The notes below the pieces were generated by a model. The model was given only the letters and a program-made list of their open reading frames with translations, ran no database searches and was not told the origin of the DNA. The translations under genes and the position numbers were made by a program. A stretch of DNA of 64,000 nt from Labyrinthula sp. Ha (Eukaryota > Sar > Bigyra > Labyrinthulida > Labyrinthulaceae). Positions 1 through 11,161 of the stretch are shown piece after piece; the first letter of the stretch is position 1, and every line of letters starts with the position of its first letter. The DNA lies in contig JAALGZ010000013.1 in assembly GCA_015227615.1 (NCBI GenBank), positions 124,001 through 188,000 of the forward strand, read 5' to 3'.

Positions 1-272
1 TTCAAAGCCACGCCGTTTCTTTGGTTTCCACTCCTCCTATCTTTTCCAAGTGCACCAGATAGGGAAAAATTCGCCTTTTGTTTCTTTTTTGGAGGTGTGT
101 CATTGCTTTCGCGATGGAAATGTCGCGAATCTCGTGTGTCTCTTTTGGGGTTTTCTTCTCGTTCCCTTTTAATTTCAATTCTTTTCATAATTAAACTGTT
201 GTGGTAATACCATATTCAGTTAAGTTTAAACTACAAATTAGTCCATAGAAAAGAACTCAAAGAAAGAGTTAA

Positions 273-2078
273 ATGGTTTTAACAAGAACTCAGCTAAAGA
301 AGCAAAAAGAAAAAGAAAAAGTGCAAGATGATGCTGATGCAATAACTCCTGTACCGTATACCTCTGTATCATCCAATAAAAATTCGAAGAAATCTCCAAG
401 GAAAAACGCGAAAACTCCAGCTGTGGAAGAGGAGAGAGAGAAACTTGATGGTCCTAAGATAAAGGGGAATGGAAAATCAAAAACCCCCCAAAAAAAGTCG
501 AAACGAAAAAGTATTGGAGGAACCTTGCCTAACCTAGAATTGGAGAAGATTGAAAAAACTATTAAAAAGACACAAGAGCAAAGTAAATCAACAGAAAGGA
601 AACCAGTCAAGGCAGTTGAACTCGAAGTACAAAAAAAGAAGTCTAATACCAGTATCTCCAAGAAAAAATTTTCATCGTTAAAACCAAAAGTTAATAATCT
701 CTCCAAGAAAATAGAAAAAGAAACTATTTTAGAGGAACCTGAGACAGTTATACAGTCGAACAAACCAAAAAGGAAATCTGTTTCACAAGAGAGAGCAAAG
801 TCTGATAAAAATCAGAAAGAGGCCCAAGAAAAGATATCTAACAAGTCACCAAAATCCCAAGATCCGAAATCTAGGAAAACTTCATCTGAGAACAAAGCAA
901 CTAGAAAATCAAAGCGAAAATCAATATCTTCTCAAACAAAAAAGGATCCTAAGGAAAAGCATGACAAAAAATCAGATCCCCCAAAGAGGGGTAAAAAGAA
1001 AAGGATACACAGCATTGAATCTTCCAAACCTATATCTAACTCTGCCACACCAAAATCTGAATCGAGTAGGAAATTGAGCACCGCAAGAGAAACTGAGGCT
1101 GACAAAGATTTAATTGGTAAAAGTGCAGCAGTGAAAGAAACTTCCATTAAGGTGGTTAATATGTCACCACAGCCAGTGAAACAAGTTTTTTCTACCCCTA
1201 GAAAAGATGCTGCACCGCAGGATATCATTAGTGCTATCTTATCCAAGCCCACAAAGCAAGAGATCTATGAAAAGAGACTGGCAGTTGGAGGCGGTGTCAA
1301 ACGGCGAAATGGAGATAGTTTTCCAGCTTCCCAACAATATAGCAAGAGATCATACATTCCTTATCATCCAAAAGCATTTGTTGGATTGCAGATAGTAAAA
1401 GAAGGAGAGGAGTATGTGAAAGTTCGGTTTCGTCCAAATAAAAACAAGAAACGAAATTCTAAGAAAAGAAAAAGGGCCTATATCTCTGGAAAAAAACATA
1501 AGAAGCAAAAACGTGATAAAAAGAAAGAAAATGATGAACCGCAGTTTTTATTGTTGTCTGATAATGATGAGGATAAAATGGAGGTCGATGACAGCTTCAA
1601 CTTTACTACAATTATCCACAACAAAACGGCACAAGAAGATGTAGGAAAAAAAGCAGTTTCAGCGATCAAACCGACAGCAGATAAGAAAAAGGGTTTGAAA
1701 AGTCTTACGCTTTCAGTAATGCAAGACGATAAACCTCTGCATCCAAAAAAAAGCCATGCACAAAGGGAGCAGGAGAAGAGTTTAGAATGGGGTGCGTTGA
1801 AATCAGCAGATATGACAGAGGAGGCCAAAATAAACCTCGAGGCTTTACAGATGAGAGGTGCGCTTGACCCAAAGCGGCACTATAAATCTAACGATACTTC
1901 GGAGTTACCAAGCACATTTCAATTTGGCAAGGTTATTGCTGGAAAGTTTGAAAGTAGAAATGAGAAAATGGGACGTAAAGAGGTTAAAGGAAGCATTGTA
2001 GATGAACTTCTTGGTAACAAAGCAAGCCAAGAATATCTAACAAGGGTAGCAAATGAAGTCAAATTTATTGGTAAGTAG
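273..2078 (+). CDS. Fcf2-domain pre-rRNA processing factor (TdIF2/DNTTIP2-like)
   Basis: A single-exon 601-residue protein. About the first 500 residues are low-complexity, very rich in Lys, Ser and Glu, with many basic clusters typical of nucleolar proteins. The last ~100 residues match the Fcf2 C-terminal domain: a WGALKSADMTEE stretch, then LEALQMRGALDPKRHYK, then a KGSIVDELLGN motif (family pattern DPKRFYK...TIVEELL). In yeast and animals Fcf2/TdIF2 acts in early cleavages of pre-rRNA and 18S production in the nucleolus; that role is inferred here from the domain. The ATG follows an A-rich leader. The stop lies inside a GGTAAGTAG context that would also make a perfect splice donor, so a further short exon cannot be excluded, although the Fcf2 domain already looks complete. 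Confidence 0.85.
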   Translation: MVLTRTQLKKQKEKEKVQDDADAITPVPYTSVSSNKNSKKSPRKNAKTPAVEEEREKLDGPKIKGNGKSKTPQKKSKRKSIGGTLPNLELEKIEKTIKKTQEQSKSTERKPVKAVELEVQKKKSNTSISKKKFSSLKPKVNNLSKKIEKETILEEPETVIQSNKPKRKSVSQERAKSDKNQKEAQEKISNKSPKSQDPKSRKTSSENKATRKSKRKSISSQTKKDPKEKHDKKSDPPKRGKKKRIHSIESSKPISNSATPKSESSRKLSTARETEADKDLIGKSAAVKETSIKVVNMSPQPVKQVFSTPRKDAAPQDIISAILSKPTKQEIYEKRLAVGGGVKRRNGDSFPASQQYSKRSYIPYHPKAFVGLQIVKEGEEYVKVRFRPNKNKKRNSKKRKRAYISGKKHKKQKRDKKKENDEPQFLLLSDNDEDKMEVDDSFNFTTIIHNKTAQEDVGKKAVSAIKPTADKKKGLKSLTLSVMQDDKPLHPKKSHAQREQEKSLEWGALKSADMTEEAKINLEALQMRGALDPKRHYKSNDTSELPSTFQFGKVIAGKFESRNEKMGRKEVKGSIVDELLGNKASQEYLTRVANEVKFIGK

Positions 2079-4674
2079 AGAACCCTAGTTACTGCCAAAT
2101 TTGTTTCTGTTCTAAATATTCTTTTATTTCCTAATTCTTAATCTTTATTCGGTGATCATCATCTCCCTTTTTTTCCATAAAGGGGGTAACCATGGATGTT
2201 TTGCTACAGTAAGTTGAAACCGACTGAAAATGGAGACCATTTAAGGCCCAATTTGATTGGTAGAGGATTCCTGTGATAAAAATAGAAATGAGGACTTGGC
2301 TTAATTCTTTAGTCTAAATCTCAGCCTGGCACAAGATGTTCCCAAGTAGGCAGTTCAAAAAGCACTGCAGCTTTCACAAGAATTGCAAAAACTCTTCTTT
2401 TCGTACTCATTTTCACAATGCACTTGTGCGAGGAACCATTTTCACAAATTCATGCACCTGCAGCTGAACCAGAAGGAAATAAGTAGGTGAAAACCGCTAT
2501 TATCTCAAGTATCGATTGTTGCCAGTCCTCTAAGATAAAAAGAAACCATTTTCTAACTAATCTATGGCGGGATTGAATTGTTAGACATGAGTTTCGAAAA
2601 ACTAATACCACATTAACTTTTTTTCACTAGATGCTGACCCCAAATTTGTAATAAGTTCATTGTTGATCTATTTAGAAAAATATGGCGGAAGTATTCCTTT
2701 CTTGTGGTTTATCCTGTTGCCTAAATAGGAAGTAACAATGTAACAAATGAGTTCATTATGGTTGTACTAGAAGGTACATGAGGCATCTACGCGTGTGCCA
2801 TACATTTAATAACACGCGGTAGTGCATCGCTTAAGAATTATACTCCAGCAGAATACTCCAACTCTTTGTCTAGTTATCATTATTTTGCCACGGTATCAGG
2901 TAAGATTGTAATTAAGACTGGGTGCCACAGATTGAATTAACTATGGAATATGAAAAAAGAAATGAGATGCTCATAGAGCAAATAGCTGCAGTTCAGTTAG
3001 ATTATATAAGAAATCGTAATTGAAGTAAACAAACTACCATACCCCTGAAATCTTTTACTGAGAGACTCGTGGCAAGAAATTGCTGGAGCTCTTCATTTTA
3101 TCTACGTGAAAAACAGCTAGTCAAGCCAGTCAATCAGCTTAAGAATAATATCTAAACTGCACATGTTTAAGGAAATAATTGGATGTGCAGGATTAGCTAA
3201 TTGTCACAATGGAACTGGTACTCACTTTTTGGTTCTTTCTGTTAGATCAATCAGAATAGATTTCTGATTTTCCCTGAAAACACTTCTGTTGAATCTTTTA
3301 TACTTGTCGATACACGCAATAAGTGTAGTATATTGAAGCCTTTAACAGCAATTTCAACTAGATTGGCACCTTGCAAGAATTAATATTGCAAGTTTTAGTT
3401 TTCCTATATTGAATTATTAGTCATGGATAGCAGTTTTATTTGAGAAGGAATTATAAATAACTATTGTCTTGTATTTAGAATACTAGAAATAGGGAATAGG
3501 AGTTTCACCGAACTTTATTTTCTTAAGCTTTTAACAAAACCACTAGAATATAAAGACAAACTTAAAATATACTTCTTCACTAATAGCAACCGGTCAACAA
3601 TAACAAAAAAAATATTATTCAAAATTTTTAGTTCTAATAGCTTTTTTAGACTTTGGTAATACTCAAGTGATGTTTGAGTTTTTTTTTGGATATATCAGAG
3701 CACATCAAATGGAGCTAGACCACTTTCCGTGTGTTAATTAGCCCAAGAAATTGTTATTTCGTTGTTGCGCCCTATGAAAACCTTGAGAAAATGGGTTACG
3801 TGTGCGGAATACCCCAGAAACTGGTGAGATTTGACATATGTTTCCCGAGTACATGTGTTGGCGTGCATGACTTTACTGGTAAGACATCTTAAAGCGAAAG
3901 ACCATGGAGCCGTTGATACTTTTTCAGTATTCTAATATCTTTAAAACACTGATATTATTTCCAGGAGCTCACTACACAGAATGATAATACCACGGAAGTT
4001 CGAAAATGGGCTCAAATCCCTAGCAATGGAAAAATGAATAACGCCGCGGCCATGGAATAAGAGAGGGGGTGCGAAAGCTCAAGAAATATTAATTACAGAA
4101 TTAGTCATAACTTCAAAAAATGGTAAGTATATGATCAAAATTCAAATGAAACGCACGATGTTGTCGAAACTCCCTGAAGTTTGCCTCAGAACTTATCAGT
4201 TTCACCCGAAGTTAAGTACAAAGCATCAAGACTGGTTTGATATATCAGAATATTGTCAAACAGTACCTCTAGTGCTGTATCTGGAATCTTAGTTCTCTGT
4301 TTTTAAACCTTTTGTACTTCAATGATATTTGTATATTCGTATCCTTATTCATTACTTTTAGTTTTCTGACACTCTATTTTAGTCTAGCACTGTTTGATTA
4401 CTAGTAAATGCTTTAAGTACTGCATCTCAATCAGATATTAAATTTTAATATTAGGGTATGAGTAATATTGGTTAATTAAAGGATAACATTAAATAGAAAC
4501 AAGATTATTAAATTAAAATAAAATACATATCATATCAGCCGATATTAGAATTTAATATTAAGAATTATATTAGAATTTATCTAGGGCTCTAGAGACAATA
4601 TGGTCGGATATGGCATTACCACAGGAATTAGTCATTCTTTCATCTTAAAATTCCAAAGACATATAAAGGTTTGA
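2079..4674. other. Intergenic region, no gene recognised
   Basis: About 2.6 kb without a credible reading frame on either strand. A T-rich tract ending in CATAAAG just after 2150 could be an acceptor if the upstream Fcf2 gene has a last intron. I see no tRNA, repeat family or protein remnant. The stretch before 4675 presumably holds the promoter of the next gene. Confidence 0.5.
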
Positions 4675-5718
4675 ATGAACGTAGGAGAACATTTAGGAAA
4701 AGCAATAGAACTGGCTGAAGAGGCTAAAGTTGCTTCTGAGGCTTCAAATTTCTCCATTGCATCTCAAAAATACAAAGATGCAGCAGAAATATTAAGGGGG
4801 ATACTAGCATCTTCCGAACTTCCTGAGCAGCAAAGAGCTCTTATTCAAACAAAAGCAACCGAGTTCTTGAACCATCACAGAAATTTTGATGCTAAAGCAA
4901 CCTCAGAGGGATTGAATGATCTTGATCGCAGATTGCAAAAGTTAAAATCAGGAAATAATCCTAGAGCAAGCTCTCCTGAGGATTTAGCAGAACGATTAGA
5001 CAGATTAAGATTTGGCACACAACCCACAGAAGAAAAGTTAAAGAATATTCAAAAAAGGCTTGAGAGAATGATAGAAGATGGCCGACCTATTATACTTCGA
5101 GCACAGGCTCGCTCTGGAAGTGATTTTGCGGCTTCGCAGGAAGAACAGAGACAAATTGAACTCCTCGAAAAAGCCCAAGAGTTTTACCAGGAGATATCAG
5201 AGAAATTGACATCTGGTGAATCAACCACAGAGAACTTTAATTATGCGCACGATATGCAGAAGTTAGCTGATGAGCATGCCGCAGATGCAGAAGATTTTTC
5301 AAAGGAAAAATTTGAGGTTAGAGATCAGAACATACTTATCAATGAAGCAGAAGCTCTTTTGACTGAGTTGAAAGAAGAAAGACCTTCTTCTTCAAATTAT
5401 AACAGTTTTAATTCCAAAGTTGCAGGCTTGATGGAAGCAGCTAAGAATAAGGAATGCAAGGGAGATGGAGACAAGACTGAGTTAACTGAAGAAGATGAAG
5501 TAAATGCGTTGATAAACCAGGCAAAAGAGGAAGCAAAAGTTTTAGGATCTAGTGGAGAAAGGCAAACAGGAGGGGTTTTAGGTAATATTCTGTCCTTAGA
5601 TGAATTAGAAGAGAGAGATCGAAGGGAAAAGGAGTTGTTTGGCTCTGACTCTGATTCGGATCTTTCTTATGATTCCGATGATTCTCGAAAAAGGAGAAGA
5701 AGAGGTAGACCTGGATAA
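4675..5718 (+). CDS. MIT-domain protein with MIM1-like motifs (ESCRT/abscission-type)
   Basis: A single-exon 347-residue protein. The N-terminus (about residues 5-70) reads as a three-helix MIT domain: AIELAEEAKVASEASNFSIA, then KYKDAAEILRGIL. It is followed by short amphipathic elements of the form LxxRLxxL[KR], namely LDRRLQKLKSG and LAERLDRLRFG, plus a looser IQKRLERM. These resemble the MIM1 motifs by which ESCRT-III tails and ANCHR/ZFYVE19 bind MIT domains. A mostly helical, acidic middle follows. The C-terminus combines an acidic Ser/Asp tract (SDSDSDLSYDSDDS) with a basic KRRRRGR end that could be a nuclear signal. An in-frame TGA directly precedes the ATG, which fixes the start. A role in VPS4/ESCRT regulation is inference; no FYVE finger is present, so it is not a plain ANCHR. 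Confidence 0.6.
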   Translation: MNVGEHLGKAIELAEEAKVASEASNFSIASQKYKDAAEILRGILASSELPEQQRALIQTKATEFLNHHRNFDAKATSEGLNDLDRRLQKLKSGNNPRASSPEDLAERLDRLRFGTQPTEEKLKNIQKRLERMIEDGRPIILRAQARSGSDFAASQEEQRQIELLEKAQEFYQEISEKLTSGESTTENFNYAHDMQKLADEHAADAEDFSKEKFEVRDQNILINEAEALLTELKEERPSSSNYNSFNSKVAGLMEAAKNKECKGDGDKTELTEEDEVNALINQAKEEAKVLGSSGERQTGGVLGNILSLDELEERDRREKELFGSDSDSDLSYDSDDSRKRRRRGRPG

Positions 5719-6182
5719 GTTTCATTTGATGGCACGAATTTTCTCCGACAAAATATTCAATTGATCAAGCAGGGCTGCCTGGATGGGGTTCTTCGAGTTT
5801 ATGTACAAACGTTTTACTGTTATCTTAACATTTTTTATATTGTCCACAGTAAATTCGAAGAAAATATTCAACAAATTGAAAGAATCAGACTTCGGAAATG
5901 CTTTTTTAGGTTTTCACTTGTTGTTTGGCATACCATCCTTTTCCAATGTACTTAGAGTCATCCACAATAACAGTAGATTTTGCAGAGATTTTTGGAAGTT
6001 CAGATAAATATTAGACCAATGCAGGAAGAACACATTTTATAGACTGTTGTTTATTGTGTGTTCATGTGTCTCTTTGCTACCTTGTTTGTTGTGATGTTCA
6101 AGATATTTTGTTTCAATTTCGGAAAGAAGAGGTGTGGGGAAAGAACGCTGTGAGCTATAAGAGCTCATATTTAATTGATTGA
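5719..6182. other. Spacer between MIT-domain gene and tRNA-Arg
   Basis: About 460 bases, AT-rich. Two short overlapping open frames on the plus strand (5761-6007) have no recognisable similarity and no coding character beyond being open. The stretch probably holds the 3' UTR of the upstream gene. Confidence 0.45.
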
Positions 6183-6255
6183 GCCCGCATGGCGTAATGG
6201 ATAACGCGTCTGACTTCGAATCAGAAGATTGCGAGTTCGAGTCTCGCTGTGGGCT
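6183..6255 (+). tRNA. tRNA-Arg (anticodon UCG)
   Basis: A 73-base cloverleaf. The acceptor stem GCCCGCA pairs with TGTGGGC (one G-U). The D arm is GCGT/ACGC around an AATGGATA loop. The anticodon stem is TCTGA/TCAGA with loop CTTCGAA, giving anticodon TCG. The T arm is GCGAG/CTCGC around TTCGAGT, and the discriminator base is T. The internal A and B box elements are intact. There is no intron. The nearest T run that could stop Pol III is about 60 bases downstream. Confidence 0.95.
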
Positions 6256-8509
6256 AAAAGGTTTGCAGTCGATTTGGGGATACATGGGCTTAGTATATTC
6301 ATAATTGTGAATAAGTTTTAAATTGCTCCACAAATCATTGCCATAGTACCTTACATGATAAAAAAACCTGCTCACCAATGCCTTAGCTTGCGGTGCGGCA
6401 ACTTGGTGTCTTCACAATAAGTTCCACCTAAGTTGCAACCGATACAATAACTCTCAAATGAAATGTATTTGATTTAAAGAGTTATATTCTAAGATTTGCT
6501 ATGTATTTATATATATTTATAAGTTTGTCAATAAGGATACCTTTTTCACACAGGTTTCTGACTGTATGCCTGGACTAGGACATGGGGTCATAGGGCTATC
6601 TTGAACATAATAACAGGTAGCTCTAGAGGGAAAATACACGTTTCTTTGAAATATATCTTCATTGGAAAAACTCCGAAAAAAATATTTTTACCTTATCACT
6701 TGCAAAACTTATAATATGCCAATTTTTTACCAATAAATGGAAACGTAATGTCCTGTATATAACAGCTTACGAATACTGGTGATGGCTAGACTAGATATGT
6801 ACACTCAGAAGCAATGTAACTGGATTTTAAAATCAACGTCAATTACAACGCTAGTTCTGTTCAAACTGTTTCTATAATGTATTATGATTCAACCTAGAAG
6901 AGAATTCTATTTTCGAGTTTCTTTTCATTTAAAGTAATTTCTCAGAAAAGTATATAGCCAAGGGAAAGAATATTTCAAGCTAAGAGGAATTCAATAAGTG
7001 TGTTGAAAATGAAAACCTCATCAAAATGAACATACCTAAATTTTGCTTTATTTTTACTGCTCTCTTGGTTTTCCAAAATTTTCAGAAGAAAGGTTTCACT
7101 GAGTTAACTCAGTATTTCTTGCCCGTAACATTACAGCTCATGAATAACCCCTATCGGATTTAATAGCATGTTCATTATTTCGTTTCCTACTGTTATGTTT
7201 GGGTTTAAATTGAGCATAATATTATGGGTTCATAATCGTATTAGAATAGAAAATTTTCAAAATCTTCTTTATCTCAAGTATCCAGTTAATAACTTTAAGT
7301 AATGCAAAATTTGCCATCTGAAGTTTTGCATTATATATGTGATAGAAACATTTCACAAGAACCATGCATAACAACATACTTGATAGCAGCAGATATCTTC
7401 TACATAAAAAAATACCTGATACCTGAATGTAAATGAAACGGCCATCCGCTTATATTCTAGGTGCACTTAACAGCAAGTCCATTGTACATGATACCACCTT
7501 CATTAACCATACCAAGCAAGAATATCACTGTGAAAACGGCTTGTTCTACCTGATTTAGCTTGCTGGCTATTCCTAAGCCTAGATATTTAGCAAAAAACAA
7601 GAATAATAGAACCTTTACCCAAGACAAAAGCAGCATCGGGATTACAAACTATCCTGGGTAATGCTCGAGCTAAGACTCAATCAAGCTTCTTGGACAGAAG
7701 CAACCTCTTCACAATACTTCCAGAAAAGAAACCCGAATGTGGGCGACCTTTATCTTCCCAAGCTTTGTCCATAGTTAGAATGATGGAAACTTATAACTTA
7801 AGCCCCATATCATCGTCTCTCCAAACCTTAGTCGAAGTACAGGTTCGCCTTAACTAATGCTTCCTAAAGTAAGAGCTATTTACTGATGGTTTATTTCCTG
7901 GACTTTTGTACTCCGTGTTTCTGCCGATACTTTGTACCTAAGCTAAGATATAAGTGAAAAAGATAAAAATATTTCGATAATCAAGATGGAGCTGTATTAA
8001 GAAATCAAGGTACCTAGTTTTAACATTTGTGAATAAGTTACATACAATGCATGGCCTCAAGGATATTTTCATTGCCATTGGAAAGTCTAGGCTTTTTAAG
8101 TACTCATATTTTGATTGCTCTTTCAGAAATAGATATTCAAGTAATTTATTAAAGCCTATACCCTATCATTCTTCTCCTGATACCCAAGAGTTCTGGAAAC
8201 TACTTAAACGCCTTGGTCATTGACTTGTAATTTAACCCTGCTCCTCAATGCAGCTCTGTACTTGTTCTAATTCGAAATATGCTGCTAAACTTAAATCTGC
8301 TGCTCTTGAATCGAGAAACTAGTTTCACAATTTCTTTTTTACCTGTTTCAATCATTGGTTACAAAGTATACTCCTTGTCTCTTAGGTCTCCTTCTGTTGT
8401 TCAGTTTCCGGGTTGTAATCCCTAGACTATACTATATCGTCTCTACGTTAAGTTCAATAAAAGCGATGGCGCTTTACCGTGTCATTGGAGCTGAAACAAC
8501 GATTTCAAA
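6256..8509. other. Intergenic region, no gene recognised
   Basis: About 2.25 kb between tRNA-Arg and the kinase gene. The only open frames are short and unrecognisable (for example 8029-8223). An antisense frame across the tRNA (6037-6378) is a by-product of the tRNA sequence. Nothing else is supported. Confidence 0.5.
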
Positions 8510-9882
8510 ATGGTGAAGAAATTTGACACACAAACGATAGAAACTCGGTTTAGCTTCCCCAGGAGGCTTGGAGCAGGAAAATATGGAATTGTGTATAAAG
8601 CATTACCGATAAAGGTTGAATTTCCGGCAAAACGTAAATTCGTTTCTTCTTTTAAGCCTTTGCAGAGAATACGCCAACAGAGTCGAACTCTGATGTTTTT
8701 ACTGTGGAAACTGAAATGAAAGGCGAAATCAATCCTGGGTCTTCAAGCTCAATATTTTCTGAAGCATTTGCTTTAAAAGTAATAAATACAAGAACATGGG
8801 AAAACCATAGCTTTAACATTGGCAAGAGCTTAAAAGACTTCTTAAGACCATTTGGGAAAAAGAAGAAACTGAGAGCGCCAGAGTGTAAGACAAATTATGA
8901 GAGGGCTATTAGAGAGTTAAGATATCTAGATGAGCTATCCTGTCCTTATATAATTGAGATAAAAGGATATTGCGAAAAACAAACTAAGCACAAGTATTTG
9001 CTCCAAAACCTTCTGTTCTCTTCACGAGCTCAGGAAACAAAGGAGCTGTGGCTTTGTACAGAGCTGCTTTCGACATTTTCTGGCTCTGTTTGTCAAAAAA
9101 TAGCACTAAGAGAAGAAAACATAGATAGGAGAACTTTAGAAACAGTTCTTCATTCGGTTGCAAAAGCTATGGTTTTTCTCTATGACAAAGGTTTTAGCCA
9201 CTTTGATTTAAAAGGAGAAAACATATTGTTGAAATTGAGTGAATCTAAAGCGAAACATAAGTATTTTGGATATAATATAGTTGAAAAAGCAGTGTTGTGT
9301 GATTTTGGTGCCTGTACCAAGAATAAGCGAGAAGATATTCCAATCTGGAGGGGAACTTTTTCATACTTATCGCCTGAGTATTTGAGATTGTGTGAAACTA
9401 TTTTACCTTTTGAGAACTATATGCGTAAAAAATATAAAGACTTAGATATTTTTGATAGGTCGACATCTCTTTTAGATAATTTGCTAGATGGAAAAGTTGA
9501 TGTTTGGACCTTTGGTTTATTGATTATGTGTTTTATTTTGGGAACAACACCTTTTAGACGTCTCACACCAAAAATACAAACAAAGAAGATGTTAAAAATT
9601 CTAAATGAAAAACCTGAGACATGTATTTTTGGGGATAGTGGACTAGAGAAAGAATTTTTTGATCTGATGGAAGGAAATTTTTCTGGGTTTTCCTCAAAAT
9701 TAAGTAAATGCGAAGGAATACAGATTAATCTGAAAGAAAGCTATTTTCCACAGTTGTATGGAATAAGGGAAAAGAAGTTTAAGGAATGGTTTGTCATTGC
9801 AAAAGGTTGTTTGAATTTTAATCCAAGAAAGAGGATTAGCGCGATGAAAATATGTGAACGGATTGAGCACTTGAAGAAATAA
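8510..9882 (+). CDS. Divergent protein kinase with HFD catalytic loop, one 32-nt intron
   Basis: Two exons, 8510-8633 and 8666-9882, encode 446 residues. The 32-nt intron (8634-8665, GT...CAG) restores one kinase frame. Motifs in order: Gly-rich loop GAGKYGIVYKA (about 21-31); an unusual ~45-residue insert before the ATP lysine in FALKVI (Lys79); helix C glutamate in NYERAIRELRYL; catalytic loop HFDLKGENILL (Asp222); DFG (Asp254); GTFSYLSPEYL as the activation-segment end with SPE replacing APE; and KVDVWTFGLLI. HRD is HFD, so this is a non-RD kinase. Asp, Asn and the DFG Asp are kept, so activity is plausible. The C-terminal lobe continues to FNPRKRISAMKICERI. I cannot place it in a named group; substrates are unknown. 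Confidence 0.85.
8634..8665 (+). other. 32-nt intron in the kinase gene
   Basis: It starts GTAAATTC and ends CTTTGCAG. Removing it joins the Gly-rich-loop frame to the frame carrying the ATP lysine and the rest of the kinase domain. The retained sequence would run to an early stop before the catalytic loop. Confidence 0.85.
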
Positions 9883-10102
9883 GTTATTTTAAAGTTTACT
9901 TATTGATATCTTTTTGTTTTGGATTGATTTTGAAATCGATCATTTAAATTTTGTAAATTAAATTTATCTTCAAGTTGATAAATTATTTAATTCCCCTTTT
10001 ATTCAATTAAATCAAAATCTTCGTAAATTTCTTTCACAATATTTGAAAATCTCTTATTTAAAATATAATCTTTCTTGTTTCGTGAGATAATTGTATTATA
10101 AA

Positions 10103-11161
10103 ATGGATCATACAAATCCAAAAAGAAATTTAGCTGAATGGGCGCAAAGAAAAGTGTATTTCTTATCTTTTTCTTGTTTATAGTTGTAGTGGAAAGAAAT
10201 ACGACGAAGTATTCTTAACTGAATATGAAGAAAGAAATGGATTTGTATTTCTTTTTTCTTATTTTATATTTAGTATCAGTGTTCAGTTTCTTTAAGAGAA
10301 GAAATTTCACATTTAGCAGATGGAACTCCAGTTGAATTAGGATGTGAACAATCAGAAGCAAAAGGAAAACCATCTCCAGGAAAAAAGTTAACAACAAGAG
10401 ATGCTTGTGGAAAGTTATGGAATAATATAAAAAGATATTATCCTATTCAACATTTAGTTATTATTGAAGGAGAAAAAGGAAAAGAAGCAGTTGATTTAGG
10501 TTCTCTTGGAGTATTTAAAACAAAATTACAAGAATATTCACATATTAATGGAGGAACTTTTACATCTAGATTTGAAGTAAAAACTGAAAGTTTTAATGGA
10601 AAATATACCTCAACAATAAGTGATAAAAAAACTGGAATAATAAAAGTTGGAAGACCTATACATAATAAGAAAATATCTACGTTTGATGCTTGTCGAGTAA
10701 TGTGGGAAGAATCTATTTCACCAAAACTTGAAGAAGAACCAGAATCTGATAAAACTGCTTTGAAAGTCAACGCTCTTTTAGGAGATAAACTTGTAGATTT
10801 TCTGTTGTGTCGATATTTTTTGAGACTAAGATGCCTAAAGTTAAGAGAAAAAAACATTGAAGATGAAGAACTTCTTACAGCAGGGGAACTTACTTATCAA
10901 GCAACTCGATATACAACAAATTCTTATTTTCGTTCAAAAATGCAAAATATGAACTTGAAAAAAACAAATAATCCAATAGTTGATGCAAGTCGAGTTGAAG
11001 AGTGGATGTGGTTGAAATTTATTGAGTTAGAAGAAGACTTAGATAAAATGACAAGTGTTATTGTTGAAGTTCTTGAAGTTGGAATTTATGACTCAAGAGT
11101 TGATGGACAAATTGAGTTGAATAGTTTTTACCAATTACTTCAGAAAAACAAAAACTCCTGA
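10103..11161 (+). CDS. Tandem dsRBD protein with degenerate RNase III-like domain
   Basis: Three exons by frame continuity: 10103-10153, 10197-10244 and 10274-11161, giving 328 residues. Intron 2 is 29 nt. Intron 1 is best read as 43 nt (10154-10196), because the earlier AG choices break the frame. Residues 5-85 form dsRBD1, starting NPKRNLAEWAQRK and ending GKKLTTRDACGKLW. Residues 111-178 form dsRBD2, ending NKKISTFDACRVMW; the shared KK..T.DAC..[LM]W ending suggests duplication. Residues about 193-325 resemble RNase III: NALLGDKLVDFLL matches the signature helix and VIVEVLEVGIYDS the VEALIGG-type helix. Two of four catalytic positions look lost (Ala200 for the Glu of EFLGD, Val295 for the Asp before VEAL) while Asp204 and Glu298 remain. 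It is probably an inactive, RNA-binding scaffold. The tail faces the GRDP gene. Confidence 0.6.
10154..10196 (+). other. Intron 1 of the dsRBD/RNase III-like gene (43 nt, least certain)
   Basis: It runs from GTGTATTT to TGGAAAG. Acceptors at 10183 and 10189 lead to a stop; 10196 keeps a complete N-terminal dsRBD. Confidence 0.5.
10245..10273 (+). other. Intron 2 of the dsRBD/RNase III-like gene (29 nt)
   Basis: It runs from GTATTTC to TATTTAG. Its removal joins GGA TTT to TAT CAG and keeps dsRBD1 in frame. Confidence 0.7.

Noticed and set aside
290-1828. Minus-strand open frames rich in Phe, Leu and Ser opposite the Fcf2 gene
   Set aside because: Antisense mirrors of a Lys/Glu/Ser-rich coding strand.
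2052-2182. Possible last intron of the Fcf2 gene (GTAAGT at the stop codon, T-rich acceptor near 2180)
   Set aside because: Joining the likely acceptor gives only a few extra codons with no family resemblance, and the Fcf2 domain already looks complete.
6037-6378. 113-codon antisense frame covering tRNA-Arg
   Set aside because: It runs across a structured tRNA and has no similarity to anything recognised.
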